A stretch of DNA of 64,000 bases from Collimonas sp. PA-H2 (lineage in GTDB: Bacteria; Pseudomonadota; Gammaproteobacteria; Burkholderiales; Burkholderiaceae_D). The DNA is taken from the NCBI RefSeq assembly GCF_002564105.1, contig NZ_PDBX01000001.1, positions 4,774,001-4,838,000 of the forward strand, read 5' to 3'. The position numbers and the translations under genes were made by a program. This document shows, piece by piece, positions 9,549 to 20,870 of the stretch. The notes beneath the pieces are model-generated. The model worked only from the letters and a program-made list of their open reading frames with translations. It did not search any database and had not been told where the DNA came from. Each line of letters starts with the position of its first letter. Position 1 is the stretch's first letter.

Positions 9549-9866
9549 TCAAACATCCTTTGACTTGGGATGACTGTCGCCCATGCGGAATTTGGCCCGA
9601 TGATCTCCCATCAAGGCGCGCAATTCTCTGATTGGGAGATCAGTTATTTCGTTCATTTGGACCAGAAGCGACGCGCCAACCGGCAAACGGTGATGCCGGA
9701 TTTTGCTGATGACTGGCGGTGCGACATCGAGCACGCGCGCTAGCGCCGCATCATTTTTTAAAAGCAATTTCTCAATTAAGGAATCAAGGAGGTGATTTGG
9801 ATCATAGGTCGCCTGCTCATTGAGCTTGTTGTGGCTTGGAGCGGCCGATGGAAGGGTGGTACTCAT
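9549..9866 (-). CDS. Small helix-turn-helix (Cro/C1-like) protein (105 aa)
   Basis: Small putative DNA-binding protein. Residues about 22-92 read as an XRE-like fold: DPNHLLDSLIEKLLLKNDAA, then ARVLDVAPPVISKIRHHRLP as the recognition helix-turn-helix, then a closing helix with LPIRELRALMG. Proteins of this type are, from memory, common in Oxalobacteraceae. It faces away from vgrG and shares with it a roughly 450-base AT-rich intergenic region, so it could regulate that region, but no operator is identified. It lacks any signal or membrane segment. Confidence 0.75.
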   Translation of the reverse strand: MSTTLPSAAPSHNKLNEQATYDPNHLLDSLIEKLLLKNDAALARVLDVAPPVISKIRHHRLPVGASLLVQMNEITDLPIRELRALMGDHRAKFRMGDSHPKSKDV

Positions 9867-10316
9867 GTCAAATTAACTCCTAAAATTACTTTCAAGAAAC
9901 GCCATTTTTAACATAGAGACAATAATCAATATAGCAAAATTGTTTTCAATTTCATATGTCTATATCGTTTCAATTTTACTAAATCGGCGCATTTAATTTC
10001 TCAAAAAAACATTGTAATATACCCAAGTATTTTTAAATGGAGCAAGGTGCACGCGTGATCTGGGTACATGAAATTCGCGAGGCATTGAATTGCGATAAAT
10101 GAATAGCAAGGGAATCCTATTGTTCCTTTCTATGCTGTTTCAAAACTTCCACAAAAGTGTGAATTCTTGCAAAATTATCTACGCACTGAGTATTTCACGC
10201 TGGCAACTAAAGATGCGGGCCGTTATAATTTAATAGAATATTTATTAAGTAGAATGATCGGTCTGTTTTGCTGAAAAATTGCGTATTAATGACGGTTCAA
10301 TTTCGAGGACTCCCGT
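9867..10316. promoter_or_regulatory. AT-rich divergent intergenic region upstream of vgrG
   Basis: About 450 bases, clearly richer in A+T than both neighbours, between the divergent HTH gene and vgrG. I checked it by eye for a sigma-54 type GG-N10-GC element. The closest match (TGGCAACTAAAGATGC near 10201) is off by one base in spacing, so no specific promoter is called. A GAGGA ribosome site precedes the vgrG ATG. Confidence 0.45.
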
Positions 10317-13130
10317 ATGAGTAGCGTGCTTCAATCCCTGTCCGCCTTGGTCCGCGGCAGGCAGAACAACCGTATTCTTCGGCTGTCTTTCCCTCACGAC
10401 GACGGTCCGCACGCCCAGCTCTTGGTGAACAAGCTCAACGCCGTGGAAAGCCTGTCGCGCGATTTTGAATACACCGTTGAATTACTCTCAGACGATGCTG
10501 AACTGGCCCTGAAGGATTTGCAAGGCAAGCTGTTCTGCGTGGAATTAGTGAGAGCGGACGGCAGCCTGCGCTACTTCTCCGGATATTGCTTCGAATTTCG
10601 CCTCTCGCGCACCGACGGCAATATCACCTTTTACCAGGCCAAATTAGGCCCCTGGACCCAGTACCTGCGTCTGCGCAAGGACAACTACATCTTCCACGGC
10701 AAGACCCTGCGCGAACAGATCGACAGCATCTGCGCCGATTACGGCACATTGCCCGACTGGGATTTCCGCGTCAGCGGCGAAGATCCAATCATGACGGACG
10801 CCATCCAGTTCGACGAAAGCGACCATAACTACGTCCACAGGCGGTTAGAAGCCGCCGGCTTGCTGTACTACTACGAACACACGGACAAGGGCCACAAGCT
10901 GGTCATCACCGATGACTCGACCCAGGCAGCTCCCATCGACGGCGGTGCAGAGATCCGCTTCCAGCGCCATGGCGGCGCGTTTGAGGAAGACGGCATTGGC
11001 GAGTTCTCCCCGGTGCGCCAGATCGTCCCCGGTTCGGTGTCGCTGTCCGGCTTCAACTTCAAGAGCCCGGTGCCGATCAATGCCGGCGTGCCGACCCTGA
11101 ACAAGCAGGGCAGTGTACTCGATGTCGAATCCTATGAATATGCCGGCGCTTACGGCGTCAAGGGCAGCCAGGATGCAGACGAGCTATCGCGCCTGCGCAT
11201 GGAAGAGATCGAAGCCGCAGGTAAACACTTTGAAGCAGCGGGCAATAACCGCTATGTGCTGCCTGGTCGCTGGTACCGCCTGACCGGCCATTTCTCTTCC
11301 AGCCCGTTTGCCAGCCATGAAGAAGCAGGGAAAAATGAATTCCTGATCATCTCGGTGCACCACATCGCCAGCAATAACTATCTGCAGCAGGCAGATCAAA
11401 AGGCCGAGTACCGCAACGAATTGACTTGCCTGCGCAAGACCATCCCCTGGCGTCCCGGCCGCAATTTCAATAGCGTCAACACCAAGATCCTGTCGCCGCA
11501 AACTGTCACGGTGGTCGGTCCTTCCGGCCAGGGTAGCGTCCATACTGATGAATTCGGCCGCATCCGTGTCCAGTTCCACTGGGACCGCATCGGCAACAAC
11601 GATGAACGCAGCTCCGCCTGGGTGCGCGTGGCCAGTGCATGGGCCGGCGGCGAGCTGGGCGCCAAATCTATCCCGCGCGTCGGATCGGAATGCCTGGTCC
11701 AATGGCTCGATGGCAATCCCGACCGCCCTATTGTCACCGGCAGCGTCTACAACCAGCGCAACATGCCGCCCTGGAAGCTGGCGACCCAGCAGTCGTTGAT
11801 GGGCTTCAGAAGCCGTGAGCTGACACCCAACGGCGGCAACCAGCCAGGAGGGAGAAGCAACCACCTGGTGCTGGACGACACCAACGGCAAGATCCAGGCA
11901 CAGCTGAAAAGCGATCACCAGCATAGCCAGCTGAGTCTGGGTAGCATTAGCCGGATTGAAGACAATGCGGGGCGCAAGGATGCGCGTGGCGAGGGCTGGG
12001 AACTGCGCAGCGACGGCCATGGCGTGGCGCGTGCGGCTAAGGGGATGCTGATCACCACTGAGGCACGCAATAATGCGGCTTCGCATATCAAGGATATGGG
12101 TGAGACGGTCAGCCGCTTGACTGCAGCGCGCGACCAGCACGAGTCGCTGGCGGATGCTGCACAGCAGGCTGGAGCCCAGGAGAAGCAGGGGCAGCAGGCT
12201 GATGTCGCACAGACCTTGAAAGCGCAGAACGATGCGATCAAGGGGCAGGGCGCAAGTGAAGAGGGTAGTTTCCCGGAACTGTCACAACCGCATCTTGTTC
12301 TGGCCAGTCCTGCCGGTATCGAGACCACCAGCGGCAGCACCCATATCGCCAGTGACCAGAACACGGCCATCACGACCGGCAAGAGCTTGTCTATCGCCAG
12401 CGGTGACAGCCTGTTCGCGAGTATTGGCAAAACCTTTCGTCTGATGGTGCAGAAAGCCGGCATGAAGATGGTGGCTGCTGCCGGCGACATTGATGTGAAG
12501 GCTTTGACTGACAGTATTAACCTGCTGGCCAAACTCAATATCACGCACACGGCAAACCGCATCACGATCACCGCCAAGGAAGAAGTGCTGATCAATGGCG
12601 GCGGTAGTTACGTCAAATTCAATGCGGGAGGCATTGAACACGGTACTAACGGCGGTTATATAGCACACGCCGCCACCCACAGTCTCCCGGGGCCAAGGAG
12701 CTTTGATGAACATCAAACTGATGCGCTCATCGCTCAGCCCGGTCCGCACAGTCAACGATTTGCTTTTTCTGGTGCTGACGAAATTGCTGGAATCCTCGGA
12801 TTGAGCGGCCTGCCTTTTAAGATTGTAGATGAGACTGGCGGGGCCGTTGCAAAGGGGGCAATCAATGAAGATGGGCGTTTCCCGAGGCAGGATTTTGAAG
12901 AAGGGAAAAAGTTGACCTTGCATATTGGAGAAGATAAGTGGACGTTATTTGATCCCCCATCGGCAAAAGCGGATCCATCCTCCGACCAAACAATCACTGA
13001 CATAGACGATGCTGGGCTACACCATGAAGATGATCCGTATCTTGAAGCATTGGCAGATGACGACGAAAGCCTACATCTCTCGGCGGACATAATTGGCTAC
13101 TATATTAAAAATCCTGAGGGGGAAGAATGA
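10317..13130 (+). CDS. vgrG: Type VI secretion VgrG spike protein (937 aa)
   Basis: Trimeric spike of the T6SS puncturing device, which carries PAAR tips and effectors. Domains in order: gp27-like base (about residues 18-360, starting ILRLSFPHDDGP), gp5 OB-fold (about 385-480, with HTDEFGRIRVQFHWDR and SAWVRVASAWAGGELGAKS), a central coiled segment, a DUF2345 region (about 650-790), and a C-terminal extension of about 140 residues. The extension holds a small transthyretin-like unit (GLPFKIVDETGGAVAKGAIN) likely to dock cargo. It is far longer than a minimal VgrG (about 600-700 aa). The next gene overlaps the stop by four bases (ATGA). No core T6SS genes (tss) are in the window, so this is an orphan VgrG island served by an apparatus elsewhere. 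Confidence 0.95.
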   Translation: MSSVLQSLSALVRGRQNNRILRLSFPHDDGPHAQLLVNKLNAVESLSRDFEYTVELLSDDAELALKDLQGKLFCVELVRADGSLRYFSGYCFEFRLSRTDGNITFYQAKLGPWTQYLRLRKDNYIFHGKTLREQIDSICADYGTLPDWDFRVSGEDPIMTDAIQFDESDHNYVHRRLEAAGLLYYYEHTDKGHKLVITDDSTQAAPIDGGAEIRFQRHGGAFEEDGIGEFSPVRQIVPGSVSLSGFNFKSPVPINAGVPTLNKQGSVLDVESYEYAGAYGVKGSQDADELSRLRMEEIEAAGKHFEAAGNNRYVLPGRWYRLTGHFSSSPFASHEEAGKNEFLIISVHHIASNNYLQQADQKAEYRNELTCLRKTIPWRPGRNFNSVNTKILSPQTVTVVGPSGQGSVHTDEFGRIRVQFHWDRIGNNDERSSAWVRVASAWAGGELGAKSIPRVGSECLVQWLDGNPDRPIVTGSVYNQRNMPPWKLATQQSLMGFRSRELTPNGGNQPGGRSNHLVLDDTNGKIQAQLKSDHQHSQLSLGSISRIEDNAGRKDARGEGWELRSDGHGVARAAKGMLITTEARNNAASHIKDMGETVSRLTAARDQHESLADAAQQAGAQEKQGQQADVAQTLKAQNDAIKGQGASEEGSFPELSQPHLVLASPAGIETTSGSTHIASDQNTAITTGKSLSIASGDSLFASIGKTFRLMVQKAGMKMVAAAGDIDVKALTDSINLLAKLNITHTANRITITAKEEVLINGGGSYVKFNAGGIEHGTNGGYIAHAATHSLPGPRSFDEHQTDALIAQPGPHSQRFAFSGADEIAGILGLSGLPFKIVDETGGAVAKGAINEDGRFPRQDFEEGKKLTLHIGEDKWTLFDPPSAKADPSSDQTITDIDDAGLHHEDDPYLEALADDDESLHLSADIIGYYIKNPEGEE

Positions 13131-13693
13131 TTCGTCGCAAGCAGCAATTTTTATTGAAGATATGTCTCTTAGTCATACTGCACTTCGGTGCAAATTTCTC
13201 CCAGAGTGCGTTCGCAAAAGACGTCTTCCCGATGAGTCAAGGTCTGCATGAATGGCAAATCTCATCAGGTAAAGTTATCTTGGTCGTCAGCACCTATCAA
13301 GATTCGACGACATATAAGCGCAGTTATAATTTTTATTTCCAAGCAAAAAACAGTTCGGATTGGAATCAAGTTCCGATCGTACGTGCACAAAATGACCTGC
13401 AGTTCACTTGGTCAAGCGCGGGCGGCGGAGACGTCACTTTAGCTGACGGTATTGTCTCCGCGCAGACAAACGGTGTTTATTTTGTGCTGGCCGATAAGCG
13501 AGTAGATAACGGCTCGCATGAAAAAGGTGAATCTGTCGTCACTTGGTTCAAATTTTCGGAATCGGACAATGATCATCCAGACGATCCTCCATACTTTCTG
13601 AAGCCCGTGTTTACAAGACACTATTCCAAGACACCCAATTTGAGCGTCGAAAATATATTAAATAAAGAGTTCGCTCTGAAGCCTGTGAAATAA
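13127..13693 (+). CDS. Exported hypothetical protein in the VgrG operon, candidate immunity or accessory protein (188 aa)
   Basis: Unrecognised family. It starts inside the vgrG stop codon (ATGA overlap), so the two are translationally coupled. A signal peptide is evident (RRKQQFLLKICLLVILHFG...SAFA, cleavage before KDVF), so the mature part should be periplasmic. The mature protein is rich in beta-type alternation (GKVILVVSTYQDSTTYKRSY). It ends ten bases before the effector gene. A periplasmic protein between a spike and a peptidoglycan-targeting effector fits an immunity role or a second cargo system; neither is shown by sequence. Confidence 0.75.
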   Translation: MIRRKQQFLLKICLLVILHFGANFSQSAFAKDVFPMSQGLHEWQISSGKVILVVSTYQDSTTYKRSYNFYFQAKNSSDWNQVPIVRAQNDLQFTWSSAGGGDVTLADGIVSAQTNGVYFVLADKRVDNGSHEKGESVVTWFKFSESDNDHPDDPPYFLKPVFTRHYSKTPNLSVENILNKEFALKPVK

Positions 13694-13702
13694 AGGTTTG
13701 AT

Positions 13703-16104
<2,402 letters not shown>

Positions 16105-16139
16105 ATTCTGACCCAATTTTTTTGTGATATAAAACCAAG

Positions 16140-16418
16140 ATGTCTCTGAGAATTATAACTGTGGGTGACAGCACTGATCACGGTGGCAAAGTCATCAGTG
16201 GTTTGCCGACGCATGACATCAAGGGTAAGCCAGTTGCACGCCTTGGCGATGAGGTGAGGTGTCCGGAGCATTACCCAGATGGCCGGCCGCACGGCATCAA
16301 TAAAATCGTCACCGCCCATCCCACCTATACTGTTGGCGGTGTTCCGGTCGCGGTGCAAGACTGTTTGACCGAGTGTGGTTGTAAGCTAATGGGCAACACG
16401 AATGCGACTGTAGGTTAG
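16140..16418 (+). CDS. PAAR-domain T6SS spike tip protein (92 aa)
   Basis: Small PAAR protein that would cap the VgrG trimer and sharpen the spike. It has the family features: a first glycine-rich strand (VGDSTDHGGKVISG), GKPVARLGDEVRCPEH with the metal-binding Cys/His pair, and a closing strand (VGGVPVAVQDCLTECGCKL) with further cysteines. The length is normal for a bare PAAR with no effector extension. It lies 35 bases after the candidate immunity gene, inside the same plus-strand run. The ribosome site before ATG 16140 is weak. Confidence 0.9.
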   Translation: MSLRIITVGDSTDHGGKVISGLPTHDIKGKPVARLGDEVRCPEHYPDGRPHGINKIVTAHPTYTVGGVPVAVQDCLTECGCKLMGNTNATVG

Positions 16419-16457
16419 TTCCTTCTCTATAGCGGAATAACCTTCAAAGATTTTTCA

Positions 16458-16926
16458 ATGATTCAAAAAAAAACGCCGCCTAGTACATCACTTCGCGATC
16501 CCAAAGCCAGTCAACGCTTGACGATTGAAGCAATGCAGCAGGTTGCCGCCACTCGTGGCGGCCAATGCTTGTCCAGCGCTTATGTCAATGTCACGACTCC
16601 CTTGCTGTGGCAATGCGCCAACCGCCATCGTTGGCATGAAACGCCTGCTTACGTCAAAAGCGGATCCTGGTGCAAGGCCTGTGTGGCCGCTGTCTGGTTG
16701 AAGAAAGTGCAGGAGATGGCAAAGGAGCGCGGCGGTCGCTGCCTGTCCGACATTTACGTGAATAGCCGGACGCCCATGCTATGGCAATGCGCCAACAAGC
16801 ACCAGTGGCATGCTTCACAGAATCGAACATCGCTTGGCCAATGGTGTCGGCTTTGTGTTGCGAACAATGAACTGGATGCTATGCGACGGATTGCCGGCGA
16901 ACATGGTGGGCTTTGCCTCTCCGATG
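16458..16926 (+). pseudogene. Zinc-ribbon repeat protein, truncated by mobile DNA
   Basis: Two full copies and a broken third copy of a unit of about 57 residues: ATRGGQCLSS...PLLWQCANRHRWH...GSWCKAC, then KERGGRCLSD...PMLWQCANKHQWH...GQWCRLC, then GEHGGLCLSD and a break. Each unit has a CxxxHxWH...CxxC zinc-ligand pattern, as in treble-clef/zinc-ribbon domains found beside nucleases. The homology stops near 16926, where group II intron maturase sequence begins in another frame. The open frame runs on to 17000 but the tail is out-of-frame maturase. It directly follows PAAR and could have been a cargo or adaptor gene; the end is lost. Confidence 0.75.
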
Positions 16927-17508
16927 CTGAACATGGAGAAGACCCATGTTACACACGTCAACGATGGTTTCGTCTTTCTCGGCCATCGCATCATACGTAA
17001 GCGAGGACCACGCGGCCGCATGCGGCCTGTCAGCACAATACCGTGGGAGAAGTACCGACGCTTTGCCGAGAAACTGGTCAAGCAACTGTCGGGCGATTAC
17101 GGTGCAAATCGGATGGATGTCGTGGAAAGCCTGAATCGGCAACTTGCGGGATGGGCGAACTTCTATCAGTACACCGACTTTACGGCCACCATATTTAGCA
17201 AGATGGATCGCACTGTCTTCTGGAAATTTGGGCATTGGCTTGCGCGTAAATATCGGCGGGGTTTCCCGTCATTGATGCGTGAGCATATCTGTGAACCAGA
17301 ACCGGGGCAAGCAAAAACATGGGTAGTAGAAGGCCGAAATAGTCGTGGCTGGTATGGGGCGATAGCGCTTCGGCGTCTCATCACAAGCCGCAAGGGGCAA
17401 TTCAAATGGCGGACCCCATCGGAAAATCCGTACATCGTGTGCGGCGAGGCACGGCGAACCATTGAGTCGCGCTACGCCGATGTTGCTTTTGCTATGAGCA
17501 GCACTTAA
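16927..17508 (+). pseudogene. Group II intron reverse transcriptase/maturase, C-terminal fragment
   Basis: About 190 residues from the end of the RT domain into the maturase (X) domain: MEKTHVTHVNDGFVFLGHRI, PWEKYRRFAEKLVKQL, LNRQLAGWANFYQY, and WFKFGHWLARK-like sequence (FWKFGHWLARKYRRG). The end (RRTIESRYADVAFAM) has no HNH endonuclease. All palm motifs including YADD are missing, so the intron cannot move on its own. The fragment joins the zinc-ribbon gene near 16926 and is followed by the intron's domains V and VI. Confidence 0.88.
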
Positions 17509-17513
17509 ATGGA

Positions 17514-18073
<560 letters not shown>

Positions 18074-18090
18074 GAGAGCCTTTTAGATAT

Positions 18091-18150
18091 TGGTGCCCGA
18101 GGCCGGACTTGAACCGGGACACCCTTACGAGCGAGAGATTTTAAGTCTCT
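18091..18150 (-). pseudogene. 3' half of a tRNA-Leu(UAA) gene, attachment-site remnant
   Basis: On the minus strand the sequence gives AGAGA-CTTAAAA-TCTCT (anticodon arm, anticodon UAA), a variable arm (CGCTCGTAAGGGTG), a T arm with GGTTCAAGTCC, the acceptor 3' strand CCTCGGGC, and ACCA. The 5' acceptor strand and D arm are absent: sequence upstream of the anticodon arm is unrelated. Partial tRNA copies starting at the anticodon arm are the standard footprint of tyrosine-recombinase integration, so this is read as an att site marking an island edge. No intact tRNA-Leu is in the window. Confidence 0.88.
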
Positions 18151-18151
18151 T

Positions 18152-18663
18152 GGGGATTTTTTCGGGAATAGTGTACGTATATCTTAGTGCATCCAAGGGT
18201 AGATGCCACTGTAACGGACTGCCTCCATTGCCCTCAGAATACGTTTGCGACAGGTTCATAGCCTGTTATGGAGTTAAGGGCTGCAAGTCGAAATGGAACC
18301 ATATTTCTGAATTTTCTACTGAGGACCGGAGCCGAAGCAGGGTGGAGCTGCTTCGACTGGGCCTTCTGTACAATAAAATTCGCCTTTTTTGTTGAATCCA
18401 ACTGCGCATCCGGAGAGGAGGGAGAGTAAAGCCATGGCTACAATCCCGAACCTGAATTTCATTTAGCCCCTCTTTTTTCTGCAGAATTTCCACATCAAAC
18501 CGCACAGTAATCGTCCAAAATACAGTTGTAAATCATTGTTTTATATAGTGCCGTACAGTGCTGTATATATACAGTGCTTGGAAACTTAAAACATCGTTAA
18601 GTGCATGATAATTATCGAAATTTACGTATTCATGCTATGTAGTGATGGATTAAACATGGATAA
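18152..18663. other. Non-coding stretch at the right edge of the accessory block
   Basis: About 510 bases with no supported gene. It contains an 8-bp inverted repeat with 7-base loop (CGAAGCAG 18333-18340/CTGCTTCG 18348-18355) and a strongly AT-rich part from about 18500. The open frames are short and run through the tRNA fragment. It probably holds island-end sequence; I recognise nothing specific. Confidence 0.5.
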
Positions 18664-19362
18664 TCAACTGATCAGTCTGGCGATGGAAAAGGCTGCTGCG
18701 GCGGCCAGGCCACCCACCATCAAGGTTTGCAGCGCCGATTTGAAAGCGCCGGTGCCGGTGACGCTGCCTTTCAGGAAGCCGAAGATAAACAAGGCCAGCA
18801 GGGTGACGACGGTGGAAGCCGCCAGCGCTTGTGGAATCGAGTGCATCAGCATGTACGGCGCCAGCGGGATGAGGCCGCCCACCAGGTAGGAGAGGGCGAT
18901 GGTGATTGCGCTTTTCCTGGCGGCGCCGGCTTGCGGTTCTTCCAGGCCCAGTTCAAAGCGCATCATGAAATCGCGCCAGGCTACCGGGTTGCGTTCCAGG
19001 CCGGCCAGCATCGGTTCGCATTCCTGCTTGGTGACACCGTATTGCGCCATGATGTCGATCACTTCCTTGCGCTCGCGATGCGGTACTTTGAGGATTTCCT
19101 GCTCTTCGCGCTCGCGCTCGGCGTAGTAATGCTGGCGCTGGGTGCGTCCGGCCAGGTAACCGCCCAGGCCCATGGCGATCGAGCCGGCGGCGATTTCGGC
19201 GACGCCGGCGGTGACCACGATATCGATGCCGACCGCCGCGCCGCTGATGCCGGCCGCCAGCGCAAACGGCACGGTCAGGCCATCGGCCATGCCGATCACG
19301 ATATCGCGTACGGTGTCGCTGGCTTCAAAGTGGTGTTCGGTATGCGGATGAGAGTGCGGCAT
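18664..19362 (-). CDS. VIT1/CCC1-family iron/manganese transporter (232 aa)
   Basis: Membrane protein predicted to move Fe2+ or Mn2+ across the inner membrane. The start at 19362 gives MPHSHPHTEHHFEASDTVRD, with a His-rich N-terminus. A longer frame to 19473 runs antisense through nth and is rejected. Hallmarks: DIVIGMADGLTVPFALAAG in the first helix, GSIAMGLGGYLAGRTQRQHY, the cytosolic helix with EREREEQEI and ERKEVIDIMAQYG (metal-binding glutamates), and three C-terminal helices (ALSYLVGGLIPLAPYML, VVTLLALFIFGFLKGSV, MVGGLAAAAAFSIA). It lies four bases after nth on the same strand, so it is co-transcribed with nth and rnfB; a functional tie to iron-sulfur proteins is inference. Confidence 0.9.
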   Translation of the reverse strand: MPHSHPHTEHHFEASDTVRDIVIGMADGLTVPFALAAGISGAAVGIDIVVTAGVAEIAAGSIAMGLGGYLAGRTQRQHYYAEREREEQEILKVPHRERKEVIDIMAQYGVTKQECEPMLAGLERNPVAWRDFMMRFELGLEEPQAGAARKSAITIALSYLVGGLIPLAPYMLMHSIPQALAASTVVTLLALFIFGFLKGSVTGTGAFKSALQTLMVGGLAAAAAFSIARLIS

Positions 19363-19366
19363 GGAT

Positions 19367-20017
19367 TCAGACCCCTTTTTCCGGCAGCGGTGTTTTCGCC
19401 TTGAAGTCGCACAGGTCAGCGATGCTGCAGTTCCAGCAGAGCGGTTTGCGCGCGATGCAGGTATAGCGGCCATGCAGGATCAACCAGTGATGGGCGTCCA
19501 GCAGGAACTCGGCGGGCACCAGCTTCATCAGCTTGTGTTCCACCGCGTCGACATCCTTGCCCGGCGCGATGCCCGTGCGGTTGGATACTCTGAAAATATG
19601 CGTGTCGACGGCAATCGTCGGTACGCCGAAAGCGGTATTCAGCACCACGTTGGCAGTCTTGCGGCCGACCCCGGGCAGCGCTTCCAGCTGTTCACGGGTG
19701 CGCGGCACCTGGCCGCTGTGCAGCTCCACCAGCATGCGGCAGGTTTCGATCACGTTCTTGGCTTTGGTGCGGTACAGGCCGATGGTCTGGATGTACGGGA
19801 TCAGGCCGTCAACGCCGAGCGCATGAATTTGCGCCGGCGTATTGGCGAGCGGGTACAGCTTGCGGGTTGCCTTGTTGACCGAGACGTCGGTCGCCTGCGC
19901 CGACAGGATCACCGAGATCAGCAGTTCGAACGGCGAGGTGTATTCCAGTTCGGTAGTCGGATGCGGCAGCGCTGCGCGCAGGCGGCTGAATATTTCCCGG
20001 CGTTTTTCGGCGTTCAT
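19367..20017 (-). CDS. nth: Endonuclease III (216 aa)
   Basis: DNA glycosylase/AP lyase that removes oxidised pyrimidines in base excision repair. The helix-hairpin-helix [18 protein letters not shown] carries the catalytic Lys, and VDTHIFRV carries the catalytic Asp. The C-terminal [4Fe-4S] site is [17 protein letters not shown] (Cys-X6-Cys-X2-Cys-X5-Cys), complete. Length is normal (211 aa in E. coli). The start overlaps the rnfB stop by four bases, so they are translationally coupled. Confidence 0.97.
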   Translation of the reverse strand: MNAEKRREIFSRLRAALPHPTTELEYTSPFELLISVILSAQATDVSVNKATRKLYPLANTPAQIHALGVDGLIPYIQTIGLYRTKAKNVIETCRMLVELHSGQVPRTREQLEALPGVGRKTANVVLNTAFGVPTIAVDTHIFRVSNRTGIAPGKDVDAVEHKLMKLVPAEFLLDAHHWLILHGRYTCIARKPLCWNCSIADLCDFKAKTPLPEKGV

Positions 20018-20748
20018 TGAGAGTCCTTAGCAGCCTGTCCGGCTTGTTGTTCTTTCTTCAGGCGGGCGCGTTCGATGGCGGCCTGGATGATGGCTTTCTT
20101 GCGCTGCTGCTCGGCTTGCTGTTCCGGGGTAGTGGCTGCCGCGGCGGCGACTGCCTTCAGTTTTTCTGCCGCCTTGGCTGCCAGCCGGTCATCATTTTCC
20201 TGCTTCTCGCGGCGCAGCCGGAAGCTATGGAAGTCATGGCGCGTGCGCGCAGCGTCGGCCTGCTGCTGGGTCCATGCATCCCAGCCGGTTTGCTCGCCGC
20301 TGACATCCACCATCGCAATACAGTCCACCGGGCAGGGAGCCACGCACAGGTCGCAGCCGGTGCAGAGCTCGGCGATCACCGTATGCATCTGTTTGGCGGC
20401 GCCGGCGATGGCGTCGACCGGACAAGCCTGGATGCAAAGGGTGCAGCCGATGCAGACGGCTTCATCGATGACCGCTACCGGCCGCGGCCGCTCGGCGCCG
20501 TTCAGAGGATTGAGCGGAATTACTGGCCGCTGCAGCAATTGCGCCAGGCGGGCTACGCCTTCCTGGCCGCCGGGCGGGCACTGGTTATAGCTGGCGCTGC
20601 CGTCGGCGACAGCTTCGGCATACGGCCGGCAGGCAGGATAGCCGCACTTGGTGCATTGCGTCTGCGGCAGCAGCGCTTCAATGCGGTCGGCGAGGGAGGG
20701 CGAGGATGGCGCGGGCACTTGTGGCGGGAGGCTGGGTGATGACAACAT
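20014..20748 (-). CDS. rsxB: RnfB/RsxB-like ferredoxin-type electron transfer protein (244 aa)
   Basis: Iron-sulfur protein related to subunit B of the Rnf/Rsx complex. It has the N-terminal Fe-S module [15 protein letters not shown]...CPPGG, then two ferredoxin [4Fe-4S] motifs, [16 protein letters not shown] and [17 protein letters not shown] long basic, Ala/Lys/Glu-rich helical tail follows. Unlike Rnf subunit B of E. coli it has no N-terminal membrane anchor: the start is [10 protein letters not shown] followed by the [13 protein letters not shown] helix. None of the other rnf genes is here. It heads the rnfB-nth-VIT1 run. A role as a soluble electron donor, for example to Fe-S enzymes, is inference. 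Confidence 0.88.
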   Translation of the reverse strand: MLSSPSLPPQVPAPSSPSLADRIEALLPQTQCTKCGYPACRPYAEAVADGSASYNQCPPGGQEGVARLAQLLQRPVIPLNPLNGAERPRPVAVIDEAVCIGCTLCIQACPVDAIAGAAKQMHTVIAELCTGCDLCVAPCPVDCIAMVDVSGEQTGWDAWTQQQADAARTRHDFHSFRLRREKQENDDRLAAKAAEKLKAVAAAAATTPEQQAEQQRKKAIIQAAIERARLKKEQQAGQAAKDSQ

Positions 20749-20803
20749 AGCCCGTATTATACCGGGGCTGCAATGCCGGCGCTGTATAGCGGCGCCAAGT
20801 CAA

Positions 20804-20837
20804 ATGAAAAAAGCCGTTCCTGTGCAAGGAACGGCTT
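20804..20837 (-). terminator. Rho-independent terminator for phaZ
   Basis: On the minus strand AAGCCGTTCC, a six-base loop and GGAACGGCTT are followed by TTTTTT. It lies about 35 bases after the phaZ stop. It also separates phaZ from the rnfB operon, which starts at 20748. Confidence 0.9.
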
Positions 20838-20870
20838 CATTGGCGCGACGTCGGCAGATAGCGCTAACGT

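Noticed and set aside
10190..10230. Possible sigma-54 promoter upstream of vgrG
   Set aside because: TGGCA followed by ATGC has the GG-GC spacing one base too long and lacks the TTGC element.
18090..18395. 101-codon plus-strand frame over the tRNA-Leu fragment
   Set aside because: Its first 20 codons are the antisense of the tRNA fragment, a common false gene call; the rest has no family features.
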